DNA of 64,000 nt, from positions 1,240,001-1,304,000 of the forward strand of contig NZ_CP065997.1 in the NCBI RefSeq assembly GCF_016127315.1. The letters are read 5' to 3'. The position numbers and the translations under genes are program-made. Below the pieces are notes generated by a model that saw nothing but the letters and a program-made list of their open reading frames with translations, was not told the DNA's origin and searched no databases. Origin of the DNA: Achromobacter deleyi (GTDB lineage Bacteria > Pseudomonadota > Gammaproteobacteria > Burkholderiales > Burkholderiaceae_B). This document shows positions 23,269 to 32,142 of the stretch, piece after piece; position 1 is the stretch's first letter; each line of letters begins with the position of its first letter.

Positions 23269-24504
23269 ATGAGCGCATTCGATACGGATGGGCGCAGGCG
23301 CTTCCTGCGCCAGGCCTGTACCCTGGGCGCGACCGGCACGCTGGCCGGCCACGCCCTCACCAGCCTGGCGGCCCCCGCCACCGTCACCCTGCCGTTCGCC
23401 AATGGCGAGCGCGACCTGATCGCCTACCCCCAGAAACGCCCCCTGATCCGCCAGACCTCGCGGCCGCCGCAGCTGGAAACGCCATTCGCGGTCTTCAACG
23501 ACAGCGTGATCACGCCCAACGACGCCTTCTTCGTGCGCTACCACCTGGGCAACATCCCCACCGCCATCGACGCCGCCGCCTACCGGCTGCGCATCGGCGG
23601 GCGGGTGGGCACGCCGCTGGAACTGTCGCTGGCGGACCTGAAGCAGCAATTCGGCCAGCCGGTCGAGCTGGTGGCCGTGACCCAGTGCTCCGGCAACAGC
23701 CGCGGCTTCTTCGAGCCGCGCGTGGGCGGCGGGCAGCTCGGCAACGGCGCCATGGGCAACGCCCGCTGGCTCGGCATTCCGCTCAAGCGCGTGCTCGAGA
23801 AGGCCGGCATCCAGGCCGGCGCGCGCCAGGTCACGTTCCAGGGGCTGGACCGGCCGGTGCTGCAGGGCACGCCCGAATTCGTCAAGGCGCTGGACGCGGC
23901 CCATGCGCTGGACGGCGAGGTGATGCTGGCCTATGCCATGAACGGCGCCGACCTGCCGATGCTCAACGGCTATCCCGTGCGGCTGGTGGTGCCCGGCTAT
24001 TACGGCACCTACTGGGTCAAGCACCTGGCGGACATCACGGTGCTGGACAAGGAGTTCGACGGCTTCTGGATGCAGAAGGCCTACCGCATCCCCGACAACG
24101 ACTGCGCCTGTACGCCCGCGGGCAAGGCGCCGGAGAAGACCCGCCCCATCGGCCGCTACAACGTGCGCAGCTTCATCACCAGCCTGGCCGATGGCGCCCG
24201 CGTCGCCAAGGGCGCGCGGGTGCAGGTGCGCGGCATCGCCTTCGACGGCGGCCGCGGCATCCGCGAAGTGCAGTTCTCGGCCGACGACGGCAAAACCTGG
24301 CGCGCCGCCACGCTGGGCCAGGACCTGGGACGCTATTCCTTCCGCGAATGGCATGCCGACTTCACGCCGGCCCAGGCCGGCCGCTACGCGCTCAAGGTGC
24401 GCGCCACCAACCAGGCCGGCGAGACCCAGCCGCTGGAACCGCTGTGGAATCCGGCCGGCTACATGCGCAACGTGGTCGAAACCGTGCGCGTCGACGCCGC
24501 CTGA
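23269..24504 (+). CDS. sorA: Periplasmic sulfite dehydrogenase, molybdopterin subunit (SorA/SoxC-like)
   Basis: 411-aa enzyme of the sulfite oxidase family. It oxidises sulfite to sulfate and passes electrons to a cytochrome c. A twin-arginine signal (RRRFLRQACTLGATG) is present, as expected for a folded molybdenum enzyme. The molybdenum-ligating cysteine is C140 in AVTQCSGNSRGFF. The C-terminal Mo-co dimerisation domain contains FDGGRGIREVQFSADDGKTW. The cytochrome gene follows after 14 bases. It could belong to the SoxC group, but no sox genes are nearby, so a SorAB-type enzyme is favoured. It probably detoxifies sulfite released from sulfonates and related compounds. Confidence 0.88.
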   Translation: MSAFDTDGRRRFLRQACTLGATGTLAGHALTSLAAPATVTLPFANGERDLIAYPQKRPLIRQTSRPPQLETPFAVFNDSVITPNDAFFVRYHLGNIPTAIDAAAYRLRIGGRVGTPLELSLADLKQQFGQPVELVAVTQCSGNSRGFFEPRVGGGQLGNGAMGNARWLGIPLKRVLEKAGIQAGARQVTFQGLDRPVLQGTPEFVKALDAAHALDGEVMLAYAMNGADLPMLNGYPVRLVVPGYYGTYWVKHLADITVLDKEFDGFWMQKAYRIPDNDCACTPAGKAPEKTRPIGRYNVRSFITSLADGARVAKGARVQVRGIAFDGGRGIREVQFSADDGKTWRAATLGQDLGRYSFREWHADFTPAQAGRYALKVRATNQAGETQPLEPLWNPAGYMRNVVETVRVDAA

Positions 24505-24518
24505 GCCAGGAGCCCGCC

Positions 24519-24842
24519 ATGATCCCCTTCGCCCGCCTTGTCCTGGCCATGGCCGCCGCCGGCGCTGTCGCGCCCGCGTTCGCCCTGGACATCCAGCTGC
24601 CCCAGGAAACCGCCACCCTGCATCCCGGCGCCGGCCCCGGCGCCCAGGGCGCCACCCTGTGCCTGATGTGCCATTCGGTCGATTACCTGTCTTCGCAGCC
24701 GCCCATGCCGCTGGGCTTCTGGGATGCCGAGGTCAAGAAGATGGTCGGCACCTATGGCGCGCCGATTCCGGCCGAACAGGTGCCCCTGATCGTCGAGTAC
24801 CTGAACCAGGCCTACCCCGGCCCGGCCCCGGCCAAGCCCTGA
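24519..24842 (+). CDS. sorB: Monohaem cytochrome c subunit of sulfite dehydrogenase (SorB-like)
   Basis: 107-aa periplasmic cytochrome c. The signal peptide ends near residue 22 (AFA before LD). One haem motif, CLMCH (residues 48-52), is followed by a likely axial methionine in PPMPLGFW (M63). Length and gene order match SorB. It is co-transcribed with the molybdenum subunit (14-base gap) and is followed by a strong hairpin. It passes electrons from sulfite oxidation to the respiratory chain. Confidence 0.88.
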   Translation: MIPFARLVLAMAAAGAVAPAFALDIQLPQETATLHPGAGPGAQGATLCLMCHSVDYLSSQPPMPLGFWDAEVKKMVGTYGAPIPAEQVPLIVEYLNQAYPGPAPAKP

Positions 24843-24853
24843 GCGCGTCCCGC

Positions 24854-24882
24854 GCGCCGCGCGTCTCCGGGGCGCGCGGCGC
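24854..24882 (+). terminator. Hairpin after the sulfite dehydrogenase genes
   Basis: GCGCCGCGCG (24854-24863) pairs exactly with 24873-24882 around a 9-base loop, 11 bases after the cytochrome stop. It is followed by CTTGCCTTAA rather than a clean T-run, but its position supports a terminator. Confidence 0.65.
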
Positions 24883-24962
24883 CTTGCCTTAACCCGGCCT
24901 CTCAATAGGCGTACCATTGGACAGCCCCCGCCCGCCGTCGCCGGGTGATCACAGAGGCTTCC

Positions 24963-26666
24963 ATGCTCCAGCCCGTCTCGGCCAACAACGATCTTCCCCC
25001 CACCTCGCCGGGCGCGGCCGCCGCCGCCCCCAAACCCGTCCTGCGGGTCAGCACGCTATCCCCCTTCGCCTTCCCGGCGTTCCGCATTATCTGGATCGCC
25101 AACCTGTTCGCCAACCTGGGCACCTGGGCGCAGTCGGTGGCCGCGGCCTGGGTCATCACCACCGAGCAGAGCAGCCCGCTGATGGTGGCGATGATCCAGG
25201 TGGCCGCCGCCTTCCCGCTGGTGGCGCTGTCGATCCTGACCGGCGTGCTGGCCGACAACTACGACCGCCGCAAGGTCATGCTGGTCGGCATGCTGCTGGA
25301 GCTGGCCGGCGGCATCTTCATCACCGTGCTGGCATTCATCGGCCTGCTGCACCCCATCACCCTGATCGTGTCGGTCTTCTGCATCGCCATCGGCAGCGCC
25401 ATCGTCACGCCCGCCTGGCAGGCGGCGGTGGGCGAACAGGTGCCGCGCGAGCACATCGGCAGCGCGGTGCTGCTCAACAGCGTCAACTACAACGTGGCGC
25501 GCGCGGTGGGGCCGGCCATCGGCGGCCTGCTGCTGGGCGCCGCCGGCGCGCCCGTCGTGTTCCTGCTGAACTGCGTCTGCTACGGCGGCCTGATCTGGGC
25601 CATCTGGCGCTGGCGCCGCGATGTGCCGCTGCGGCGGCTGCCGCCCGAACGGCTGCTGGAGGGCGTGGTCGCCGCGCTGCGCTACACCCAGCATTCCACC
25701 GTGACCCGGGTGGTGATGTTGCGCGCATTCGCCTTCGGCCTGTCGGCCAGCGCGCTGTGGGCGCTGCTGCCGCTGCTGGCCTACGCCCAGGAAGACGGCA
25801 ACGCGCTGCTGTACGGCTACATGCTGGGCGCGCTCGGCGTCGGCGCCATCCTCGGCAGCGCCGTGGTGCGCCGGCTGCAGGCGGCCTGGGGCGCCAGCGG
25901 GCTGGTGACCGTCGCGGCGGGGCTGCTGGCCGCCTGCCTGCTGATCCTGGGGCTGACCAGCACGCTGTGGCTGGCGTTTCCGGCGCTGCTGGTGTCCGGC
26001 GCCTGCTGGATCGGCGTGCTCGCCACCTACAACACCACGGTGCAGATGCTGGTGCCCGACTGGGTCAAGGCGCGCTCGCTGGCGCTTTACCAGACGGCGA
26101 TCTTCGGCGGGCTGGCGGCGGGCTCGTTCATGTGGGGCCACTTCGCCGGCACCATGGGCGTGTCCGGCGCGCTGTCGGCCGCGGGCGTGATGCTGGCCAT
26201 CACCGTCGCGCTGCTGTACCGCTCGCGGCTGCCGGAGCAGGTCAACACGCAATCGCTGGCGCGCGCCGACACCACCGAGCCGGCGCTCTCGGCCGCCGGC
26301 TTCAACACCCAGCACGGCGCGGTGCTGGTGGCGGTGGAATACCTGATCCCCAAGGAAAAGCTGCCGGCCCTGATCGACGCGGCGCGCCCCCTGCGCCTGC
26401 TGCGGCTGCGCAACGGCGCGCAGCAATGGCAGCTGTTCCGCGACCTGGAGCGCGCAGGCGTCTGGCGCGAAGTGTTCCTGGTGGAAAGCTGGATGCAGTA
26501 CCTGCGCATGATCGACCGCATGACGCTGGCCGACAAGATGGTGCTGGACGGCCTGCTGGCGCTGCATGACGGCGACAAGCCGCCGGTGGTGTCGCGCAAC
26601 GTCAGCTATCTGGCGATGAACGAGGCGCAGGGCTTCTCGCTGCGCCGGGAACCCGAATCCCTCTGA
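24963..26666 (+). CDS. MFS exporter with C-terminal cytoplasmic domain (MFS_3/enterobactin-exporter-like)
   Basis: 567-aa inner-membrane protein. About 12 hydrophobic segments run to residue about 425, with the MFS loop motif LADNYDRRKVML. It matches the EntS-like MFS_3 group. A soluble tail of about 140 residues follows, with two strand-rich segments (GAVLVAVEYLIPKEKL and REVFLVESWMQYLRMIDRM) resembling an antibiotic-biosynthesis-monooxygenase/ferredoxin-like fold. The ATG at 24963 with AGAGG upstream is preferred; a GTG at 24945 would add six residues. It is followed after 16 bases by the Gcr-like gene. The exported compound is unknown. Confidence 0.85.
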   Translation: MLQPVSANNDLPPTSPGAAAAAPKPVLRVSTLSPFAFPAFRIIWIANLFANLGTWAQSVAAAWVITTEQSSPLMVAMIQVAAAFPLVALSILTGVLADNYDRRKVMLVGMLLELAGGIFITVLAFIGLLHPITLIVSVFCIAIGSAIVTPAWQAAVGEQVPREHIGSAVLLNSVNYNVARAVGPAIGGLLLGAAGAPVVFLLNCVCYGGLIWAIWRWRRDVPLRRLPPERLLEGVVAALRYTQHSTVTRVVMLRAFAFGLSASALWALLPLLAYAQEDGNALLYGYMLGALGVGAILGSAVVRRLQAAWGASGLVTVAAGLLAACLLILGLTSTLWLAFPALLVSGACWIGVLATYNTTVQMLVPDWVKARSLALYQTAIFGGLAAGSFMWGHFAGTMGVSGALSAAGVMLAITVALLYRSRLPEQVNTQSLARADTTEPALSAAGFNTQHGAVLVAVEYLIPKEKLPALIDAARPLRLLRLRNGAQQWQLFRDLERAGVWREVFLVESWMQYLRMIDRMTLADKMVLDGLLALHDGDKPPVVSRNVSYLAMNEAQGFSLRREPESL

Positions 26667-26682
26667 CCCGCGAGGTCCGACC

Positions 26683-28746
26683 ATGGCGACTTCCCTCTGG
26701 CGTAAATGGCGTGCCGCGCGCCATGGCGGCCCGCAGCTCGACACCCTGCTGTCGAGCGCCGACCCGGACGCGCCACTGGCGCAGCGCAACCTCTGGATGG
26801 TCGACCTGTGCCGCTGGATCGACCGGCCCGCGCGCGACCCGGCGGAAGACGGCCGCCATCCGCAACACGCCCGCCTGCGCTACGTGCTGCAGGTGCTCGA
26901 GAACAACCCGGCGCTGGCCGCGCCGGTGGCCGCCACGCTGCGCTCGCTCATCACCGACAACGACCCCACCTCGCTGCTGTGCGATACCGGCGTGGCCTCG
27001 CACCCCGGCTTCTGGGGCGAGTTCTGGGAGCGGGCGCAGGCGCGGTTGCTGCCGCCCCCGCCCAATCGCGGCGACATGTTCGGCCTGTTCTCGCTGATCT
27101 TCCGCAAGGCGCACGACGCCGCCTGGATCGAAGCCCTGGACGAAGAGACCCGCGCCCGCCTGCGCCGGCTGCTGCGGCACGGCGACGGCCTCGCCCACGC
27201 CGACCCGATGGCGCCCGAGCCGCCGCCGCAACACCTGGTCGATGCCCTGACCGGCAGCATCCAGGTATTGGCCAGCCAGGTGCGCGCCACCGGCCTGAGC
27301 CAGGACATCCGCAGCCGGCTGCCCGGCCGGGTACGCGAAAGCCCGTTCTTCGCGCTGGCCGCCGCCGCGGCCGAACTCTGCGACAGCAACCCCGATACGC
27401 CGCGCGACGTCTTCGGCAGGCGGCTGAACGTGTTCCGGGCGCTGCTGGACAGCTGCCGCGACGCCACCCGCGAGGTCTACGCCGAGCTGGAGCAGAACGG
27501 GGTATCGGTCGAAGTGGTGTTCCAGATCGAACGCATGAAGCTGCGGCTGGCCCGCATCGAACTGCTGCTGGGCGTGTGGGTCGACCCCACCCAGCGCAGC
27601 AAGTATGCCCACCTGATCGCCGAACTGGTCCGCTCGACCCAGGCGCGCAGCAGCATCCGCCACCTGGCCGCGTCGTCGTTCGCGCAACTGGCGCGCCGCG
27701 TCATGGAGCGCACCGCCGAGACCGGCGAGCACTACATCGCCCGCGACACCGCCGAATACCTGTCCATGCTGAAGGCGTCGGCGGGCGGCGGCCTGGTGAT
27801 GGTGCTGACCGTCTACCTGAAGTTCTTCATCGTCTCGCTGCACCTGGACAAGTTCATCGAAGGCCTGCTGGCCTCGCTCAACTATGCCGGCGGATTCCTG
27901 GCGATCCATTTCGCCCACTTCACGCTGGCCACCAAGCAGCCGGCCATGACCGGCCCGGCCCTGGCGCACCGGCTCGACGAGGCCAACACCCCCGAGGGCC
28001 GCGAGGCCTTCCTGGACGATACCCTGTCGATGATCCGCTCGAACGCGGCGGCCATCCTGGGCAACCTGGCGGTGGTGTTCCCGCTGGCCTGGGCCGTGCA
28101 GTGGGTGGCGCAGCACTGGCTGCAACGGCCCCTGATCGATGCCGCCAAGGCGCAGGCCACGCTCGACTCGTTCTCCCTCTGGGGGCCGACGCCGATCTAT
28201 GCCGCCGCCACCGGCGTGCTGCTGTGGCTGTCCAGCCTGATCGCGGGCTGGGCGGACAACTGGTTCGCCCTGCATCGCGTGCACGACGTCATGGCCTACG
28301 ACCGCCGCATCCGCCACCTGTTCGGCGCACGCGGCGCGGCGCGCTGGGCCGGCTTCTGGCAGCGCAATGTCTCCGGCATCGCCGGCAACGTGTCGCTCGG
28401 CCTGATGCTGGGCCTGGGGCCGGCCATCGTCAGCTTCTTCGGCCCGCACGTCGAAGTGCGCCACGTCACGCTCAGCGCCGGCCAGATCGGTTCGGCCATC
28501 GGCGCGCTGGGTTGGAACGTGGTGCACACGCATGCCTTCTGGATGGCGGTGGCGGGCACCGCGGTGACCGGCCTGTTGAACGTGGGCGTGAGCTTCGCGC
28601 TGGCCTTCAATGTCGCGTTGCGGTCGCGCAACCTGCGCCGCGGCGATCGCCAGGCGCTGGCGCTGGGGGTGCGTCAACGCATCTGGCAACGGCCGGCCAC
28701 GCTGTTCTGGCCGGTCAAGCCGCGCGTCGCGTCGCCCCCGGCCTGA
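26683..28746 (+). CDS. 'Gcr' site-specific recombinase family protein (probable membrane protein)
   Basis: 687-aa protein of the family named after the gonococcal gcr gene and annotated in databases as a site-specific recombinase. What is seen is different: a helical N-terminal half, then several hydrophobic segments from about residue 365 on (GGGLVMVLTVYLKFFIV, NAAAILGNLAVVFPLAWAV, IYAAATGVLLWLSSLIAGW, NVSLGLMLGLGPAIVSFFG). No serine- or tyrosine-recombinase catalytic motif is evident. It is therefore probably an integral membrane protein of unknown function. It follows the MFS gene by 16 bases and is convergent with the pilus operon. Confidence 0.8.
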   Translation: MATSLWRKWRAARHGGPQLDTLLSSADPDAPLAQRNLWMVDLCRWIDRPARDPAEDGRHPQHARLRYVLQVLENNPALAAPVAATLRSLITDNDPTSLLCDTGVASHPGFWGEFWERAQARLLPPPPNRGDMFGLFSLIFRKAHDAAWIEALDEETRARLRRLLRHGDGLAHADPMAPEPPPQHLVDALTGSIQVLASQVRATGLSQDIRSRLPGRVRESPFFALAAAAAELCDSNPDTPRDVFGRRLNVFRALLDSCRDATREVYAELEQNGVSVEVVFQIERMKLRLARIELLLGVWVDPTQRSKYAHLIAELVRSTQARSSIRHLAASSFAQLARRVMERTAETGEHYIARDTAEYLSMLKASAGGGLVMVLTVYLKFFIVSLHLDKFIEGLLASLNYAGGFLAIHFAHFTLATKQPAMTGPALAHRLDEANTPEGREAFLDDTLSMIRSNAAAILGNLAVVFPLAWAVQWVAQHWLQRPLIDAAKAQATLDSFSLWGPTPIYAAATGVLLWLSSLIAGWADNWFALHRVHDVMAYDRRIRHLFGARGAARWAGFWQRNVSGIAGNVSLGLMLGLGPAIVSFFGPHVEVRHVTLSAGQIGSAIGALGWNVVHTHAFWMAVAGTAVTGLLNVGVSFALAFNVALRSRNLRRGDRQALALGVRQRIWQRPATLFWPVKPRVASPPA

Positions 28747-28755
28747 GCGCGCGCC

Positions 28756-29745
28756 TCAGAACGTGATGGTGACCAGCACGGTGTCCTTGTAACTGCCCGG
28801 GCGCGGCGTGGTCTGCACGGGCACCCGTCCATACACCGTGAACACCTGGTTGGCGCCCGTTCCCGTGCGGTTGAGCGTGGCGCCGCCGGTCACGCCATCG
28901 CCCCATACCGTCGCGTAGTTCGCATCCTGGTACAGCTGATAGCCAACCGTATCGGCCGCCGTCGCGTGCTTCATCTTGCGCGCCGACACATTGTTGGCCA
29001 CCGACCCGCCATTAAGCGCCACCGAAAACGCATTGTTGTTGGTGCATCGCACCGTGACCTGCGCATTCCCGGTGACCGCCTGCGTGAGCAGGCCTTGCGG
29101 CGGAAACACCAGGTCGGTGGTGTTGATCGTGCAATTCTTCTGCACCGTGGCCTGCACGGTCAGCGGGATCGACAGCCGCACGGTCGGCGCGGCGATCGGG
29201 CAGTTCACCAGCAACGAGGCCAGCAGCCCGATCGCGATATCGACGTAGCCGGTGGTGGTGTAGGTCTCGCTGTAGAGCGTATTGGCGTTGCCGACGGTCG
29301 AGACCGTGTTCTGGCCGCCCGGCAGCTTGGCGTAGTAGGAAAACGTCGCCGACGCATTGCCCCCGAGCGCGGGGCCGGTCAGCAGTATCGAGGTCGGCGC
29401 CGTGGTGCCGGCCGTGCTCCACACCTGGCTATGGCCGCTGTCCGTGTAAAGGTTGTAGTTCATGCGGAACGCGCCAGCGCCCATGGCCCGCGCCGCGGTC
29501 GAGGGGCTGGTGGTGCCCACGCCCATGTAGAAACACAGCCGCGCCCCCAGCGCCAGCGCGGTGAAATTGCAGTTGACGACGACGCTGTTGGCATCCGCGA
29601 AGGTATCGGTGGACACCAGCGGATTGACCGTGCCGAAGTTGATCGTCGACGTCGTTCCCGCCCCCAGCGAGCACGAACTGGCCTGCGCATCGGCGACCAC
29701 GCCCAGCCCCAGCAGGGCGCCCACGGCGAACACCGCGGATTTCAT
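28756..29745 (-). CDS. Two-domain spore coat U (SCPU) protein, probable pilus tip adhesin (CsuE-like)
   Basis: 329-aa secreted protein with a signal peptide (cleavage near ASS, residue 23) and two SCPU domains. The first spans about residues 25-185. The second starts with VQATVQKNCTINTTDLVFPP and ends with the family tail RVPVQTTPRPGSYKDTVLVTITF-type donor-strand region. A two-domain organisation at the end of an archaic chaperone-usher operon fits a CsuE-like tip adhesin. The ATG at 29745 overlaps the usher stop (ATGA). It is last in the operon and convergent with the Gcr-like gene, nine bases away. Confidence 0.85.
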   Translation of the reverse strand: MKSAVFAVGALLGLGVVADAQASSCSLGAGTTSTINFGTVNPLVSTDTFADANSVVVNCNFTALALGARLCFYMGVGTTSPSTAARAMGAGAFRMNYNLYTDSGHSQVWSTAGTTAPTSILLTGPALGGNASATFSYYAKLPGGQNTVSTVGNANTLYSETYTTTGYVDIAIGLLASLLVNCPIAAPTVRLSIPLTVQATVQKNCTINTTDLVFPPQGLLTQAVTGNAQVTVRCTNNNAFSVALNGGSVANNVSARKMKHATAADTVGYQLYQDANYATVWGDGVTGGATLNRTGTGANQVFTVYGRVPVQTTPRPGSYKDTVLVTITF

Positions 29746-32087
29746 TGACCAGGCTCCTTCAAGGGCTGACAAATGAACGGCCCCAACGTGGGCAGCGGAC
29801 GCGCCGGATCGTGGCGGTACGGGAATTGCACCACGCACGACACTCCGCTGCCTTTCACGCGCAGGTGATTCTCGGCCAGCAGGTCTTCGACAAAGGCGAT
29901 GCCGTCGTAGCCCACCACCGACTGCTTGCCGCTTTCGACGTGGGCCACCCGCGCGCCCACCGGCAACACCGAGCCATCCGGCATATGCAGGATGACCGAT
30001 GCCGCCGCATAACGCTGCAACTGGAACTTGACCAGCACGCCGGAACCCGCCTGCGGCACCGCCACCGCCTTGGTCGACTCCAGTTTCATGTCGACCGGCA
30101 ATTCGTCCGGATCGATGGACAGGCGGTTGATCTGGTACGAATTCAGGTCCGGCACCAGCAGGTGGCCGGCGCTGTTGGTGCGGCCCAGCTTGCGGTTCTC
30201 GTGCAGCACCGCCACATCCGGCGTGCCATCGGTGCTGACCAGGGCGAAGCCGTCGTTGATGCGGCGCGACGGCGTCAGCGAACCGTCCATCAGCACCACC
30301 GCCCCGGTGGCCTGCAACGCCGCCTGGCTCTTGCCGCCGTAGTCCTGGCCCAGCGCGGTCAGCTGGCCATAGCGGCCCAGGAACTGTACCTTGCCCTGGT
30401 TGTACTGCATGCCACCACTACGGCCGTTCTCCACGCCCCAGCCCCAACCGCCGTCGTAGTCCACATTGCGCTGCGCGCCGACGCTATAGATGTCCTGGTC
30501 TCCTTGCCGGCCGACCGAGGCGTTGATCTGCGTGTTGTCGCCCAGCAGGATGGAAAAGCCGACAAAGACCCCGTGCGAATTGGTCTGCGCGAAATCGTTG
30601 TACGCGCTGACGTTCATCGACACGCGGCTGTGCAGGTTGGCGGTGTACGAGGCCGACCCGATCTTGGCGGCCGGCACCTGCGGCATGCGAAAGCCGATAT
30701 AGCTCAGCGCGACGCTCTGCGACTGGGTCAGCGGCAGCGAGAAAGTGACCCGGTCGGTCTGCCGCGGCACGGGCGCGTCCTCGCGCGAGCCGAGGTCGCC
30801 GTAGTTGCCCAGCGCACGCACGGTCTGCAGTTCGAGGCTGAAGGCTGGCTCGATGTATTGATAACCCAGGCTGACCTGGCCGCCGTTGTAGTGGCCGGCG
30901 CTGCCGGACAACGCGCCGTTGACCACGCCCGCCTGCCCCAGCCGCACGAGCGCGCCCGCGCCGACGTTGTAGACGCCGGCGCTAATTTCCGTGTGGCCTT
31001 CCAAGGTCAGCGCATCGTCCAGGCCATAGCGCCCCGACGCCGTGACGGCGGGCCGCTTGTCGTAATCGAACGAGCGCACGCTGAACTGGCGCCGCGCGAC
31101 GCCGACCTCGATGGAGTAGCTGGACAGGCCGGCCGCCAGCATGCGCGTGTCGATGTAGAGCGGCACCGACGTGCTGACGCTGCGGCCCAGCGCATCGCGC
31201 GTGACCAGCGTGGCCTGGCCCGAGCCGGTGACACCGGGAATCTGGTTGACCACGAACGGGCCGGCCGGCACGTTGCCGGAATACTGCTGCACGCCATTGA
31301 CGTACAGCGACACGGAAGAGGGCACCACCGACGAGGCGCTCAGCGACGACACCGGAAACGTCACCAGGTCCGGGCGCAGCGCGAAGTTGCGGCCCCACTG
31401 GATCCCGGCCACGCGCACCGAACGCGACCAGTTCAGCGACGAGGTGATGGTGTCGCCGACCCGCAGGGTGCGCAGCGTGTCCTGGTCGGAATGGGTCCAG
31501 TAGGTGTCATAGCGGATGTAGCGGTCGGCCCGCCCGCCCAGGTAGGCGGTGCCGGTGTTGTTCAGCGTGCCGTGCGGATCGAAGTAGCGCTGCTCGGTGT
31601 ACATCGACACCTTGTTGTAGGCATCGGTCTGCGCGTAGGCCTCGTAGTTCACGATCAGGCCGCGGCCCGAGGTCGCGGGCGGCGTCTGCGACAGGCCACG
31701 CGTGTCCACCTGGAACGGCCGGCGCAGCGCGTCTGGCACCACCAGGCTCACCGTCTGCATGGCGGCGTTGTAGGTGTAGCGCAAGCCGGCGATGTCATCG
31801 AGCGGGATCTCGCTGTCGCGCGGCGCGCCGAGCTTGCTCACGTCCACCCCGACGGACCCCAGCGCGCCGGGGCTGGCGGACAGCCGGCCCTGCGCATCGC
31901 GAAAACGCAACAGCTGCGTGGTGTTCACGCCGTTGATACTCACCTCCAAATAGACGTCGCGTTCGGCGATATTGCCGAACGACACCAGTTGGATGGGCAA
32001 ATCCGCCGCCGCCGCCGTCGCGCCGGACAATACGAGCGCGAGGCGGCAGGCGCAGCGCCCGCAAGCACGGATCGCGCGTACTGCCAT
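29742..32087 (-). CDS. Outer membrane usher of archaic chaperone-usher pilus (CsuD-like)
   Basis: 781-aa outer-membrane porin that assembles and secretes pilus subunits. The signal peptide ends near residue 28 (AAAA before DLPIQ). The N-terminal domain contains LEVSINGVNTTQLLRFRDA, the beta-barrel begins near residue 130, and the plug region contains VYVNGVQ-type sequence SLYVNGVQQYSGNVPAGPF. The end CVVQFPYRHDPARPLPTLGPF is typical of this subgroup. The start at 32087 has AGAAGG upstream; a longer frame to 32138 lacks this. It lies between the chaperone (55-base gap) and the adhesin (overlap). Confidence 0.9.
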   Translation of the reverse strand: MAVRAIRACGRCACRLALVLSGATAAAADLPIQLVSFGNIAERDVYLEVSINGVNTTQLLRFRDAQGRLSASPGALGSVGVDVSKLGAPRDSEIPLDDIAGLRYTYNAAMQTVSLVVPDALRRPFQVDTRGLSQTPPATSGRGLIVNYEAYAQTDAYNKVSMYTEQRYFDPHGTLNNTGTAYLGGRADRYIRYDTYWTHSDQDTLRTLRVGDTITSSLNWSRSVRVAGIQWGRNFALRPDLVTFPVSSLSASSVVPSSVSLYVNGVQQYSGNVPAGPFVVNQIPGVTGSGQATLVTRDALGRSVSTSVPLYIDTRMLAAGLSSYSIEVGVARRQFSVRSFDYDKRPAVTASGRYGLDDALTLEGHTEISAGVYNVGAGALVRLGQAGVVNGALSGSAGHYNGGQVSLGYQYIEPAFSLELQTVRALGNYGDLGSREDAPVPRQTDRVTFSLPLTQSQSVALSYIGFRMPQVPAAKIGSASYTANLHSRVSMNVSAYNDFAQTNSHGVFVGFSILLGDNTQINASVGRQGDQDIYSVGAQRNVDYDGGWGWGVENGRSGGMQYNQGKVQFLGRYGQLTALGQDYGGKSQAALQATGAVVLMDGSLTPSRRINDGFALVSTDGTPDVAVLHENRKLGRTNSAGHLLVPDLNSYQINRLSIDPDELPVDMKLESTKAVAVPQAGSGVLVKFQLQRYAAASVILHMPDGSVLPVGARVAHVESGKQSVVGYDGIAFVEDLLAENHLRVKGSGVSCVVQFPYRHDPARPLPTLGPFICQPLKEPGQ

Positions 32088-32142
32088 GGGCTGCCTTCTC
32101 TTACCCCGCGGCCGCCGACAGGGCGGCGCGGGACGCAATCAG

